Shown here one piece after another: positions 23,268 through 31,597 of a DNA stretch of 32,844 nucleotides. This DNA is from JAVVSK01 sp036654235 (GTDB lineage: Bacteria; Bacillota; Clostridia; Christensenellales; CAG-138): NCBI GenBank assembly GCA_036654235.1, contig JAVVSK010000019.1:1-32844 (forward strand). Reading direction: 5' to 3'. Every line of letters begins with the position of its first letter. Within the stretch, counting starts at the first letter, position 1. Below the pieces are notes generated by a model. That model was not told the DNA's origin. It was given only the letters and a program-made list of their open reading frames with translations, and did no database searches. A program made the position numbers and the translations under genes.

Positions 23268-23301
23268 GTTCTTTAAAATAATTTCACCTAAAAGCGAGGC
23301 G

Positions 23302-25167
23302 CTATTTTCGCTGTTCGCTAAAATATATCCCGGCATATCCGCCTAAAGCAATGTCAAGATAATAACCCTCGTCGTCGCTTTGCGTCCTTATAGGATCGTT
23401 TGCTGATTTTTTGCTAACCAATGCCCCCGGTTCAGTATTTAAAAGCTCGCTGAAGACAGCAGGAGCCTTTAAGCGCAGTCTGTACGGCTCATGCGAAACA
23501 GGAGTAAAGTTAAAGATACAAAGGATTCTCCTATTCTGCTTATCAATTCTGAAAAACGCAATTACGGAATGAAGACTATCGTCAACGCTAACCCATTCAA
23601 ACCCATAACGTTCACAATCCACCTCATAAAGCGGCGGATTTTTCTTATATACTGCATTTAGAGCGCGCACAAACTCATGCAATTCATTGTGCTTATCATA
23701 TTCAAGAAGGAAAAAATTGATGGTGCTTTTAGAGTCCCACTCTATAAATTGCCCAAATTCGCTTCCCATAAAGTTAAGCTTTTTCCCGGGAAAAGCGTAT
23801 TGATAGGAAAAAAGAAGTCTAAGCTGTGCGAACTTTTCGCCGTAATCGCCTATCATCCGGTTTATAAGCGATCTTTTCCCATGAACTACCTCGTCATGCG
23901 AAAACGGCAAAATATAGTTTTCCGAAAATGCGTAGCATATCGAAAATGTCAGCTTATCATGATTGTATTTTCTGAAAAATGAATCAAGTTCCATATATGC
24001 TAGAGTATCATTCATATAGCCCATATTCCATTTAAAATTAAAGCCAAGTCCACCGACCTCCGGCGGCTTTGTTACTAACGGAAACGCAGTACTCTCCTCG
24101 GCTATAAGGATAGGCGCAACACATTCGCGGTTTACGGTTTTTGAGAGCTGCCTTAAAAACGCGACAGCCGCCGTATTTATATTTCCACCGTCGCGGTTCG
24201 GAAGCCATTCGCCATCTTTTTTACCATAGTTAAGGTAGAGCATACATGAAACGGCATCAACGCGCAGCCCATCGACATGATATTCTTTTAAAAAGTACAC
24301 GGCATTTGATATTAAAAAGCTCCGCACTTCATTTTTTTCATAGTTGAAAAGATTTGTCCCCCAGGCGGGCTGATCTCCCCTACGCTTATCGGGATGTTCA
24401 TATAGCGCCGCTCCGTCGAACATCGCAAGACCATGTTCATCCTTAGGAAAATGCGCACTTACCCAGTCGATTATAACGCCTATCCCGCGCTTATGCGCCG
24501 CATTGACAAAGCGCATAAAATCTTCCGGAGTTCCGTATCTCGAAGAAATACAAAAATAGCCCGTCTGCTGATATCCCCAACTTTCGTCAAGCGGGAATTC
24601 GCTTATGGGCATTAGCTCTATATGCGTATAATTCATTTTTTCAACATAATCGAGAAGGTCGTCCGTCAGGTCGTAAATCCATGTTTTATCTTTCCATGAT
24701 CCTATATGCATCTCGTAAATCGACATCGGCGATTCATAGATGTTTTTTCGCTTTTTATTTTCCATATAGCGCCCGTCCGTCCATCTGAAGGCAGGGAGAA
24801 ATTCGATCATGGAAGCGTTGTTCGGACGAAACTCGCTCTTTAACGCATATGGATCAGATTTATAAATCGTATTCCCGGATTTATCTGTAATAGCATATTT
24901 ATACATATCGCCCTCATTGGCGTTAGACAGATGCGCCTCATATATGCCACTCTCCCCTATCTTATTCATCGGGTTGCTCCTAGTATCCCAAAAATTGAAG
25001 CTTCCGACGACACTAACTGAAACCGCGTTTGGCGCATATACGGCAAAGCGAATCGCCTGCTCCCCATTTTCGTCCGCAACACGCTGACATCCCATCATCT
25101 TATACGCATAGGCATTCGTTCCTTCATTAAATAAATAAACCTCTGTATCGTCTATATGATATGCCAT
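23302..25167 (-). CDS. glgB: 1,4-alpha-glucan branching enzyme
   Basis: A 621-residue GH13 enzyme that introduces alpha-1,6 branches into glycogen. An N-terminal CBM48-type domain (about 20-110) is followed by the TIM barrel. The catalytic nucleophile is Asp304 (DGLRVDAVS) and the acid/base is Glu357 (IAEEST), 53 residues apart as in E. coli GlgB. FSHDEVVHGKRSL holds the conserved His-Asp that stabilises the transition state. A C-terminal beta-sandwich ends the protein. The frame is open to 25218, but ATG 25167 is chosen: AGAGG lies 8 bases upstream. No other glycogen genes (glgC, glgA, glgP) are in the window, so it is a solitary copy here. Confidence 0.95.
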   Translation of the reverse strand: MAYHIDDTEVYLFNEGTNAYAYKMMGCQRVADENGEQAIRFAVYAPNAVSVSVVGSFNFWDTRSNPMNKIGESGIYEAHLSNANEGDMYKYAITDKSGNTIYKSDPYALKSEFRPNNASMIEFLPAFRWTDGRYMENKKRKNIYESPMSIYEMHIGSWKDKTWIYDLTDDLLDYVEKMNYTHIELMPISEFPLDESWGYQQTGYFCISSRYGTPEDFMRFVNAAHKRGIGVIIDWVSAHFPKDEHGLAMFDGAALYEHPDKRRGDQPAWGTNLFNYEKNEVRSFLISNAVYFLKEYHVDGLRVDAVSCMLYLNYGKKDGEWLPNRDGGNINTAAVAFLRQLSKTVNRECVAPILIAEESTAFPLVTKPPEVGGLGFNFKWNMGYMNDTLAYMELDSFFRKYNHDKLTFSICYAFSENYILPFSHDEVVHGKRSLINRMIGDYGEKFAQLRLLFSYQYAFPGKKLNFMGSEFGQFIEWDSKSTINFFLLEYDKHNELHEFVRALNAVYKKNPPLYEVDCERYGFEWVSVDDSLHSVIAFFRIDKQNRRILCIFNFTPVSHEPYRLRLKAPAVFSELLNTEPGALVSKKSANDPIRTQSDDEGYYLDIALGGYAGIYFSEQRK

Positions 25168-25225
25168 CTTCATTACCTCTTTCTCGGATATTTTTGATAT
25201 ATTTTGATTCAATCTCAAAAACCAC

Positions 25226-25255
25226 TTGCATTCTTACCCCCTATTGTACTATAAT
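25226..25255 (+). promoter_or_regulatory. Promoter of rpmE
   Basis: TTGCAT (25226-25231), an 18-base spacer and a perfect TATAAT (25250-25255), giving a leader of about 75 bases. Confidence 0.7.
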
Positions 25256-25288
25256 CACGCTTGCGAGTAAATGCTCATATGCAGCAGG

Positions 25289-25305
25289 AGAACAAATTTT
25301 GTTCT
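25289..25305 (+). promoter_or_regulatory. Palindrome in the rpmE leader
   Basis: AGAACAAA and TTTGTTCT flank a single T, a perfect 8+1+8 dyad between the rpmE promoter and its ribosome binding site. It could be an operator or, as RNA, a target for control by L31. Confidence 0.45.
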
Positions 25306-25335
25306 GCGCTCAGCTTATGAAAGGAAGAATTAAAA

Positions 25336-25539
25336 ATGCAGAAGGAAATACAGCCTGTATTCGGTGAATCTATAGTACGTTGCGCTTGTGGCGAAACCTT
25401 TAAGTCCGGCTCTGTTAAGGGCGAGCTTAAAATTGAAATTTGCTCAAAGTGTCATCCCTTCTATACCGGCAGACAAAAGCTCGTCGATACGGGCGGTCGT
25501 GTCGATAAGTTCAAAAAACGTTACGGAATCAAGGAATAA
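25336..25539 (+). CDS. rpmE: Ribosomal protein bL31, zinc-binding type
   Basis: A 67-residue large-subunit ribosomal protein at the intersubunit bridge. It has the zinc-binding Cys set of the C+ form: Cys16 and Cys18 (RCACG) and Cys36 and Cys39 (CSKCHPFYTG). The FYTG and GRVDKFKKRYG segments are family hallmarks. AAGGAAG lies about 9 bases before the ATG. It is monocistronic, with its own promoter, a leader palindrome and a terminator immediately after. The zinc form implies no special zinc-sparing role; a Cys-less paralogue elsewhere would be the counterpart under zinc limitation. Confidence 0.97.
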   Translation: MQKEIQPVFGESIVRCACGETFKSGSVKGELKIEICSKCHPFYTGRQKLVDTGGRVDKFKKRYGIKE

Positions 25540-25550
25540 AATATTGAGTT

Positions 25551-25586
25551 ACCGACCAAATAAAAATTTTTTTGGTCGGTTTTTTA
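25551..25586 (+). terminator. Rho-independent terminator of rpmE
   Basis: ACCGACCAAA (25551-25560) pairs with TTTGGTCGGT (25571-25580), followed by a T-run. Confidence 0.92.
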
Positions 25587-25720
25587 TTTTCATACTGAGT
25601 TTAACCGTCCTTTTTGCATTTCATCTATATCTTCTGATTTACCTCTCGCGTTTAAAAACCGTTTTTTAATCCCTTTAAATTTAAATTGCAAATTGAATGA
25701 AAAAAATTTGCCAAAATTGC

Positions 25721-25748
25721 TTGCAAATTTTGTCAAATGTGATATAAT
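25721..25748 (+). promoter_or_regulatory. Promoter of the DUF975 gene
   Basis: TTGCAA (25721-25726), a 16-base spacer and TATAAT (25743-25748), preceded by TGTGA in the extended -10 position. The leader is about 80 bases. Confidence 0.7.
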
Positions 25749-25836
25749 ATTGTCGAGTTAAATAGATAGTGCTTTTTTAGGAGAAAAAGCCAACTGCTCG
25801 CTAAAAAAACAAAAAACAAAGTATTGGAGTATTATC

Positions 25837-26463
25837 ATGAGAACGAGAGCAGAAATTAAACAGTATGCTAAGCAGAATTTTTCAAAAGCATGGGGTTCAA
25901 ATGTAGGTGCCTATATTTTATTCATGTTGCTTACTATAACGATATCCTCTGTCACCTTTGGTATCGGTGCCATTATACTTGCGCCTCCATTAATGGTTGG
26001 GTATGCCTTCTTTTGTTCAAAGACTTATGCCGGTGGATCTCCTCAAGTAGGAGATATGTTCTCAAATGCGTTTACTAATTTTGGTCGCAAACTTGGCGGA
26101 ATGCTTTGGATGCAACTTTTCGTATTTCTTTGGACACTTCTATTTATTATCCCGGGTATTATAAAGTCTATTGCATATTCAATGACTCCTTATATCTTGG
26201 CTAATGAAAACGTAAGTGCCTGCGACGCGCTAAAGATTTCGATGCGAATGACGAGCGGCTATAAGGGTCAAATATTCCTTATGTGGCTGAGCTTTATCGG
26301 TTGGCAGTTTTTAAACGCGCTAACTTTAGGTATTTTAATGATTTTATATTCCGGTCCTTATATGGAGATAACTTTTGCCGGAATGTATTATGACTTACGT
26401 CAGACCGCCCTCGATAAAGGTAAGGTAACTTTAAACCAGCTTAACGGAACCGAAAGAGCTTAA
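25837..26463 (+). CDS. DUF975 membrane protein
   Basis: A 208-residue integral membrane protein of the DUF975 family. The N-terminus RAEIKQYAKQ is characteristic, followed by about four to five hydrophobic segments: 23-43, 45-60, 88-110 (ending in the hallmark IIPGIIKSIAYSM) and 143-168. The motif ILANENVSACDALKISMRMTSG is also typical: a conserved cytoplasmic loop before the last helices. Function is unknown. GGAG lies 7 bases before the ATG. It is monocistronic between its own promoter and a terminator shared with truA. Confidence 0.85.
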   Translation: MRTRAEIKQYAKQNFSKAWGSNVGAYILFMLLTITISSVTFGIGAIILAPPLMVGYAFFCSKTYAGGSPQVGDMFSNAFTNFGRKLGGMLWMQLFVFLWTLLFIIPGIIKSIAYSMTPYILANENVSACDALKISMRMTSGYKGQIFLMWLSFIGWQFLNALTLGILMILYSGPYMEITFAGMYYDLRQTALDKGKVTLNQLNGTERA

Positions 26464-26487
26464 TATTTATAATTCGAAAATTAAAAT

Positions 26488-26535
26488 ATCAGGGGGAAAT
26501 GCCTACCTTTAGGGCATTCCCTCTGATTTTTTTTT
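26488..26535 (+). terminator. Rho-independent terminator, DUF975/truA
   Basis: ATCAGGGGGAAATGCC (26488-26503) pairs with GGCATTCCCTCTGAT (26513-26527), one mismatch and one bulge, then eight T. It overlaps the truA stop region on the other strand. Confidence 0.88.
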
Positions 26536-27268
26536 AGTAAATAACTTCCATAAGCATAAGCCCCCGCGCCGGAGCCGTCGCTCCAAGTTCATGTCTGTTT
26601 CTCGAAAGAAAAGCCGAGTTTATACAGTCGATATCGCGAATATTTAACCCTATCTCAATAAAAGTTCCGACCAATATTCGAACCATGTTGTACATAAATC
26701 CGCTTCCGACTATATCGTAAGCTAAAACGCTGTTTCCCATCAATGAAAATTCAGACCGATATATTGTCCTGACATGAGTTTTAAGCTCAACGCCCGCCGC
26801 TTTAAAAGCCGAAAAATCGTGCGTCCCGACGATAAGGCGCGCCGCACCGTTCATCCTATCCAAATCCAACGGCTTATAAACATGCAGCGCTGTTCGACAC
26901 AAAAAAGGATCATCATGCGGAGAATTTAAAATCAAATAGCGATAATGCTTTCCGCGCGCCGAAAAACGAGCGTGAAAATTTTCATCTACCATCTCGCTCT
27001 TAGCTATGCGAACCGACTTTGGCAATAGCGTATTTAGCGCGTATGCATATTTTTCAGGGGGAATTCTACTATCGGTATCGAAATGAGCCGTCTGCCCTAT
27101 AGCGTGTACCCCACTGTCCGTTCTACCCGCTCCATGAATCCTTATACTTTCCCCGGTAAGCTTAAAAAGTGCGCCTTCTATTAGCTCTTGTACGGTTAAA
27201 CCGTTGTCCTGAATCTGAAAACCGACAAGATCAGTCCCATCATATTTTATCGTAAGCAAAATTCGCAT
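26534..27268 (-). CDS. truA: tRNA pseudouridine synthase A
   Basis: A 244-residue enzyme converting U38-U40 of tRNA anticodon arms to pseudouridine. The catalytic Asp51 sits in GAGRTDSGVHA. Other family segments are KYDGTDLVGFQ near the start, NFHARFSARGKHYRY and the late GSGFMYNMVRI. The length is typical. It is the last gene of the darA-holB-ricT-truA run, 6 bases after the ricT stop, with only a weak ribosome binding site, so translation probably depends on coupling to ricT. Confidence 0.95.
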   Translation of the reverse strand: MRILLTIKYDGTDLVGFQIQDNGLTVQELIEGALFKLTGESIRIHGAGRTDSGVHAIGQTAHFDTDSRIPPEKYAYALNTLLPKSVRIAKSEMVDENFHARFSARGKHYRYLILNSPHDDPFLCRTALHVYKPLDLDRMNGAARLIVGTHDFSAFKAAGVELKTHVRTIYRSEFSLMGNSVLAYDIVGSGFMYNMVRILVGTFIEIGLNIRDIDCINSAFLSRNRHELGATAPARGLMLMEVIY

Positions 27269-27274
27269 TTTAGG

Positions 27275-28156
27275 TTACTCGACAGCATCCGAAAAAAGCG
27301 CTTCGTCATCTTTTACTTCGTCCGCAACCTCTTTTACGGACGTTCCTTTTTCAAGAATAATCTCTGAAAAATGATACTCACGCATATCGAAAGTACCGTC
27401 GTTTAGCATTACCTTTACTTTCGTCTTTTCCGTAAGAATATTATTATCGATAACGATCCCGTTACCATCGGCAGTCGTAACGCGCCTACCAATTCGCGGC
27501 ATTCGCTTTCGCATTTCCTCGTAGCATTCCTGTTCATATTTTAAGCAGCACATAAGCCTTCCGCATATGCCGCTTATCTTTGGGGGTGAAAGCGCAAGAT
27601 TTTGTTCTTTTGCCATCTTTATCGAAACCGGCTGAAAATCCGAAAGAAAAGAGGCGCAACAGACCGACCTACCGCAAGCGCCAAGACCGCCCAACATCTT
27701 CGCTTCGTCCCTAACTCCTATTTGTCTCAACTCTATTCTCGTATGAAAAACCGTAGCAAGGTCTTTTACAAGTTCGCGAAAATCAACGCGATCCTCAGCA
27801 GTAAAATAAAAAGTTACTCTCCCGCCCGTAAAGCCGAAATCAACGTCGACAAGGCGCATCGGAAGTCCGCGTTCCTCTATCTTTTTTTGACATGCTGAAA
27901 ACGCATCCGCTTCTCGCGCGCGATTTTGATCAAGCTGCGCCACATCCTCGGCGGTCGCCTTGCGAACCACGGTTTTTAGCGGTTTAACAACCTTTTCTTC
28001 TTCTATCTCGGCGGGCTGACTTGTAACAAACGCAAATTCGAGTCCGCGAATAGTCTCGACTATAACCTTATCATTCGGAACAAGCTCTAATTCGCCCGGC
28101 GAAAAATAATACAGCTTTCCGCAATCCCTAAATCTAACTCCAACTATCTTCTGCAT
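27275..28156 (-). CDS. ricT: PSP1-domain protein RicT (YaaT)
   Basis: A 293-residue member of the PSP1 / RicT family. In Bacillus subtilis RicT works with RicA and RicF in a complex carrying Fe-S clusters that promotes RNase Y-dependent mRNA processing and sporulation/competence. The conserved Cys motifs are seen: GACGRSVCCASF and GRLMCCLKYEQECY, giving at least six Cys in the middle third. A Glu/Asp-rich tail follows. The frame is open to 28264, inside holB; ATG 28156 is chosen because GAGGAGAAGG lies just before it and IVGVRFRDCGKLYYF is the normal start. It overlaps the holB end by 13 bases. The presence of rny about 1.7 kb away is notable. Confidence 0.93.
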   Translation of the reverse strand: MQKIVGVRFRDCGKLYYFSPGELELVPNDKVIVETIRGLEFAFVTSQPAEIEEEKVVKPLKTVVRKATAEDVAQLDQNRAREADAFSACQKKIEERGLPMRLVDVDFGFTGGRVTFYFTAEDRVDFRELVKDLATVFHTRIELRQIGVRDEAKMLGGLGACGRSVCCASFLSDFQPVSIKMAKEQNLALSPPKISGICGRLMCCLKYEQECYEEMRKRMPRIGRRVTTADGNGIVIDNNILTEKTKVKVMLNDGTFDMREYHFSEIILEKGTSVKEVADEVKDDEALFSDAVE

Positions 28157-29052
28157 TCCTTCTCCTCTTTGATTACAATCGCCAATGAAAAAAGTGTTTG
28201 GCGCATACTTGCGTTTAAACGAAGATGCTCCCTCGCTTCGAGTATAGCTTTCCCTATATCGCATATTGAGCGCTCCCTAACTGAGGACGCAATAGCGGCT
28301 AAAGCTTCTTCATACAGTAAAAACGTCCTAAGTTCTCCTGTAACCTTTAACCTTAAAACATCTATAAACCCGCTTATAAGTATATCAAGAATCTTAACAG
28401 CGGAATTTTTTTCAGTACAAAACGGAGCAAGTATCGAATAATCCGGACTTTTCATAAATCCGACAACCGCGTCGTATAGTTTTATTTCGTTTTCATCCGA
28501 ATAGAGTTTTAAAGCAATATCTAGCCTATTCCCGCTAAGCGCCGCAAGATCAGTTGCTCGTTTTTTATCAGCACCTAAATTAATGAGCTTTAATATTACA
28601 TCCTCCCTATTTGCACCTTTAAGTTTTATGCATGTTACGCGCGACCTAACCGTAGGTAAAAGCCCCTCCTCGCGTCCCGAAAGTAAAAAAAAAGTTCCGT
28701 CTGTCGGTTCTTCAAGCGTTTTTAAAAGCTTATTTTGAACAATCTCAGATAAGTTGCCGGCATCTTTTGCGTAGATAACGCGGTTCTCGCCCGAAAAAGC
28801 GCATTTTTGAAGTTCAGTTATTAAGGCATCAACGTCGTCAACTTTAACGTTGCTTCCGGAAGCTCCTCCCGCAAGAGATAAAAAAACCGGAGATGAAGCG
28901 AGACGCTCTTCGGGCAGTAAAAGAAGAGAAGAAGCGGTAAACATAACGGCTTCCCTCGATATTTCATCATCAATGCATGAAAAAAACACAGCATGTGAAA
29001 GACGATTTTCATCGACCATTTTTATTATTCGCGCCCTATCGTCGTTCTTCAA
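28144..29052 (-). CDS. holB: DNA polymerase III delta' subunit-like protein
   Basis: A 302-residue clamp-loader delta'-type protein. Visible family features are RLSHAVFF at the start, VDDVDALITELQ and then the core segment QNKLLKTLEEP, followed by the sensor-1-like region VRSRV. Unlike Bacillus HolB, the Walker A segment (GxxGxGK) is missing and so are the zinc-binding Cys in the expected place, so it should neither bind ATP nor carry the zinc module. Delta' is not the ATPase subunit, so loss is tolerable. The start is TTG, overlapping the darA stop (TTGA). The position between darA and ricT matches the Firmicutes order and supports the call. Confidence 0.85.
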   Translation of the reverse strand: MKNDDRARIIKMVDENRLSHAVFFSCIDDEISREAVMFTASSLLLLPEERLASSPVFLSLAGGASGSNVKVDDVDALITELQKCAFSGENRVIYAKDAGNLSEIVQNKLLKTLEEPTDGTFFLLSGREEGLLPTVRSRVTCIKLKGANREDVILKLINLGADKKRATDLAALSGNRLDIALKLYSDENEIKLYDAVVGFMKSPDYSILAPFCTEKNSAVKILDILISGFIDVLRLKVTGELRTFLLYEEALAAIASSVRERSICDIGKAILEAREHLRLNASMRQTLFSLAIVIKEEKECRR

Positions 29053-29381
29053 AATCTCAAAAACCTATAAACCTCAGTTATGAAAACCACGGCACCGCCG
29101 ACGGTAACCTGAATAGGCGCACCCATTACCTCGGGAGCTAGCCCCGGCATACTCGCTTGCGGTGCGCTTACATATTGTTTTCTTATAGACGAGGCTTTTT
29201 TTATAAGCTCAAGCGCATGTTCAAGTCCGTCGTCCTCAACGCCCATCATAAGCGTAGAGTTCCCGCCCTGTAAAAAGCCGCCCGTCGTAGAAATTTTAGT
29301 TATACTGTACCCATCAGCACTTAGAGAACGAGTAAGGCGTTTAACGTCTTCATTTTGTACAATGGCGAACAAAAGCTTCAT
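29049..29381 (-). CDS. darA: Cyclic-di-AMP receptor PII-like protein DarA
   Basis: A 110-residue PII-like protein of the DarA/PstA (DUF970, YaaQ) family, which binds cyclic di-AMP as a trimer. The nucleotide-binding signature TTGGFLQGGNSTLMMGVED is clear, and the N-terminus MKLLFAIVQNED is standard. A frame is open to 29420, but ATG 29381 has a strong AAGGAGG 7 bases upstream. It is the first gene of the run darA-holB-ricT-truA. The thymidylate kinase gene and yaaR, which flank it in Bacillus, are absent here. The signalling target of DarA is not settled in any species. Confidence 0.95.
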   Translation of the reverse strand: MKLLFAIVQNEDVKRLTRSLSADGYSITKISTTGGFLQGGNSTLMMGVEDDGLEHALELIKKASSIRKQYVSAPQASMPGLAPEVMGAPIQVTVGGAVVFITEVYRFLRF

Positions 29382-29435
29382 AAGTAACCTCCTTTTATTA
29401 TTCCAGCTTAATTTTAACACAAAAATGTATATCTT

Positions 29436-29522
29436 TCAAGGGTTGCTTTTTAAATCAACAATAAATTCTGCTCCAAGATGTTTTTTTAAAGCGCAATCCT
29501 CTAACAGTTGCGTGCTTTGCAT
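29436..29522 (-). CDS. Doubtful 28-residue peptide upstream of darA
   Basis: A minus-strand frame from ATG 29522 gives MQSTQLLEDCALKKHLGAEF... and ends 29436, 54 bases before darA. The same frame is open further upstream for about 13 codons. The residue mix looks protein-like, but the ribosome binding site is poor. It may be the remnant of a gene that once headed the darA operon. No family recognised. Confidence 0.2.
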   Translation of the reverse strand: MQSTQLLEDCALKKHLGAEFIVDLKSNP

Positions 29523-29727
29523 TTTTAAAGCATCCCTAAAACCGAATATTAAAAATATTTTTCAAAACAATGTATGAAAAAAGTCTTTAATAAATTACAA
29601 ATAATTTTTGTCGGGTAAAGTCCTTCGATCGCGAATAATTACTATTCATGCCAGTAAAACCAAGAAAAATAGTGAAAAATAACGTAAGTTTTTTCATCTC
29701 AAAATACTCGTTTGCCCATTAAAATAC

Positions 29728-29756
29728 TTGACTTTCGGTGCTTTTTGGTATAAAAT
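29728..29756 (+). promoter_or_regulatory. Promoter of rny
   Basis: TTGACT (29728-29733), a 17-base spacer and TAAAAT (29751-29756), with a leader of about 140 bases. Confidence 0.6.
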
Positions 29757-29901
29757 TAATGCGACTTATTATGCCCATGGAAACTTTTTATATGATGGCT
29801 CCCTTAGGCGTGCGAATCCGACAGTTTAATTTATTTTTGAGTTTTTATTAGTGTCTGTCGCTTCGTTTAAGTTTTATAATATATGAATGAGAGGACAGAA
29901 A

Positions 29902-31446
29902 ATGGGTGACCTATGGAGTGCCATTGTCGTTGGAATTGTTGCTATCTTCGCCGGGTTTGCAGGCGGTTATTTCTATAGACGGAACATCGCTGAATCAAAG
30001 TTAGTTAAAGCAGAAGATGCAGTGAACAAAATGATAGACAACGCACAGAAACGTGCTGAAACTTTGAAAAAGGAAATGCTTTTAGAGGCAAAGGAAGAGG
30101 TTTTCCGTCTAAAAAGCGAACAGGAAAAGGAAAACAAAGAGAGAAGAACTGAGGTACAGAGGGCAGAACGGAGAGTATTATCCCGTGAGGAATCTTTAGA
30201 TAAAAAGACGCTTTCTCTTGAAAATCGAGAGGAATCTTTAACGAAAAAATTAAAGGATGCGGATGTTACTTATGCAAAGGCTGCTGATCTTTTAACGGCA
30301 AGACAACAGGAAATTGAGTCTATTGCGCGAATGAACGTTGAAGAGGCGCGTTCTTTACTCTTAGAAACAGTTGAACGCGATACGAGACACGAGATGGCTA
30401 TACTGGTTCGCGATATTGAATCTAAAGCTAAAGAGGAAGCCGATAAGCGTGCGCGCAATATTATTTCTCTAGCGATCCAACGCTGCGCGGCAGATCATGT
30501 TGCAGAGACAACGGTATCCGTCGTCCCCCTTCCGAACGACGAAATGAAGGGTAGAATAATAGGTCGTGAAGGCAGAAATATAAGAACTCTTGAAACGGCG
30601 ACCGGGGTAGATCTTATAATCGACGATACCCCTGAAGCCGTAATTCTTTCTGGTTTTGACCCGGTTCGTCGTGAAGTCGCTAGAATTGCCCTTGAAAAGC
30701 TTATTTTAGACGGACGTATTCATCCCGCAAGAATAGAGGAACTCGTTGAAAAGGCGCGTAAGGAAGTAGATACTGAAATAAGAAACGCGGGTGAACAAGC
30801 GGTATTTGACGCGGGAGTTCATGGTCTGCATCATGAGATAATAAAGCTACTCGGGCGGCTCAAATATAGAACCAGCTATGGTCAAAACGTTTTGAAACAC
30901 AGTTTGGAGGTTGCTCACCTTGCCGGTATGATGGCGGCGGAAATTGGCGCTAATATAACTTTAGCTAAGCGCTGTGGATTATTGCACGATATAGGTAAGG
31001 CTGTCGACCATGAGCTTGAGGGTTCACATTCTCAGCTCGGTGCTGATCTCGCTAAAAAGTATCGCGAAAACAACGCGGTAGTCCATGCGATACTCGCTCA
31101 CCATAATGACGTTGAGCCGAATTCAATTGAGGCGGTTCTCGTTCAGGCGGCGGACGCAATAAGCGCGGCAAGACCGGGCGCAAGGCGTGAAACCCTTGAG
31201 AATTATATAAAGCGCCTTGAAAAACTCGAAGAAATCGCGAACTCGTTTGAGGGTGTAGATAAATCTTTCGCAATTCAGGCGGGGCGCGAGGTTCGAATTA
31301 TCGTAAAGCCGGAGGACGTAAACGACAATGATACTATCATAATGGCTAAGGAGATCGTAAAACGTATTGAAACCGAGCTTGATTATCCTGGTCAAATAAA
31401 AGTAAACGTTATCCGCGAAACGCGCGCGATTGAGTTTGCGAAATAA
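29902..31446 (+). CDS. rny: Ribonuclease Y
   Basis: A 514-residue membrane-anchored endoribonuclease that starts mRNA decay in Firmicutes. Residues 4-25 form the N-terminal membrane helix. A long charged coiled coil follows (about 30-195). The KH RNA-binding domain starts with GRIIGREGRN at 217. The HD catalytic domain has His362-Asp363 in LLHDIGK, with HSLEVAHL before it and ILAHHND after it. The length is typical. The frame begins at 29887, but ATG 29902 has AGAGGA 7 bases upstream and starts at the helix. The ricT gene, encoding an RNase Y partner in Bacillus, is close by on the other strand. A strong terminator follows. Confidence 0.97.
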   Translation: MGDLWSAIVVGIVAIFAGFAGGYFYRRNIAESKLVKAEDAVNKMIDNAQKRAETLKKEMLLEAKEEVFRLKSEQEKENKERRTEVQRAERRVLSREESLDKKTLSLENREESLTKKLKDADVTYAKAADLLTARQQEIESIARMNVEEARSLLLETVERDTRHEMAILVRDIESKAKEEADKRARNIISLAIQRCAADHVAETTVSVVPLPNDEMKGRIIGREGRNIRTLETATGVDLIIDDTPEAVILSGFDPVRREVARIALEKLILDGRIHPARIEELVEKARKEVDTEIRNAGEQAVFDAGVHGLHHEIIKLLGRLKYRTSYGQNVLKHSLEVAHLAGMMAAEIGANITLAKRCGLLHDIGKAVDHELEGSHSQLGADLAKKYRENNAVVHAILAHHNDVEPNSIEAVLVQAADAISAARPGARRETLENYIKRLEKLEEIANSFEGVDKSFAIQAGREVRIIVKPEDVNDNDTIIMAKEIVKRIETELDYPGQIKVNVIRETRAIEFAK

Positions 31447-31505
31447 GTTTATCTAATCTTTGTTATCAAAAACGGGAGAACGCGTTTAAAAGCATCTCCC
31501 CCCGA

Positions 31506-31551
31506 AAAAAAGCATGGGTGTAACTTTTAAAAGTTACATCCATGCTTTTTT
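31506..31551 (+). terminator. Bidirectional rho-independent terminator
   Basis: A long stem: A-run and AGCATGGGTGTAACTTTT pair with AAAAGTTACATCCATGCT and a T-run, one G-U pair. It separates convergent rny and the gene ending at 31598. Confidence 0.95.
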
Positions 31552-31597
31552 GTAGATCGTATTCGGCGCAAAACGGTAATTAAAAGATTCGATTTTT

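Larger units (their letters stand above)
29382..29901. other. Divergent intergenic region between darA and rny
   Basis: About 520 bases with no supported gene apart from a doubtful short minus-strand frame (29436-29522). The rny promoter is at 29728-29756. In the rny leader CGACAG (29819-29824) and CTGTCG (29855-29860) could pair. No promoter for darA stands out. Confidence 0.5.

Noticed and set aside
25388..25669. 93-codon plus-strand frame overlapping rpmE
   Set aside because: Out-of-frame shadow of rpmE running through its terminator.
29794..29830. tRNA-like T-arm sequence (GTGCGAATCC) upstream of rny
   Set aside because: No acceptor stem, D-arm or anticodon arm can be formed around it.
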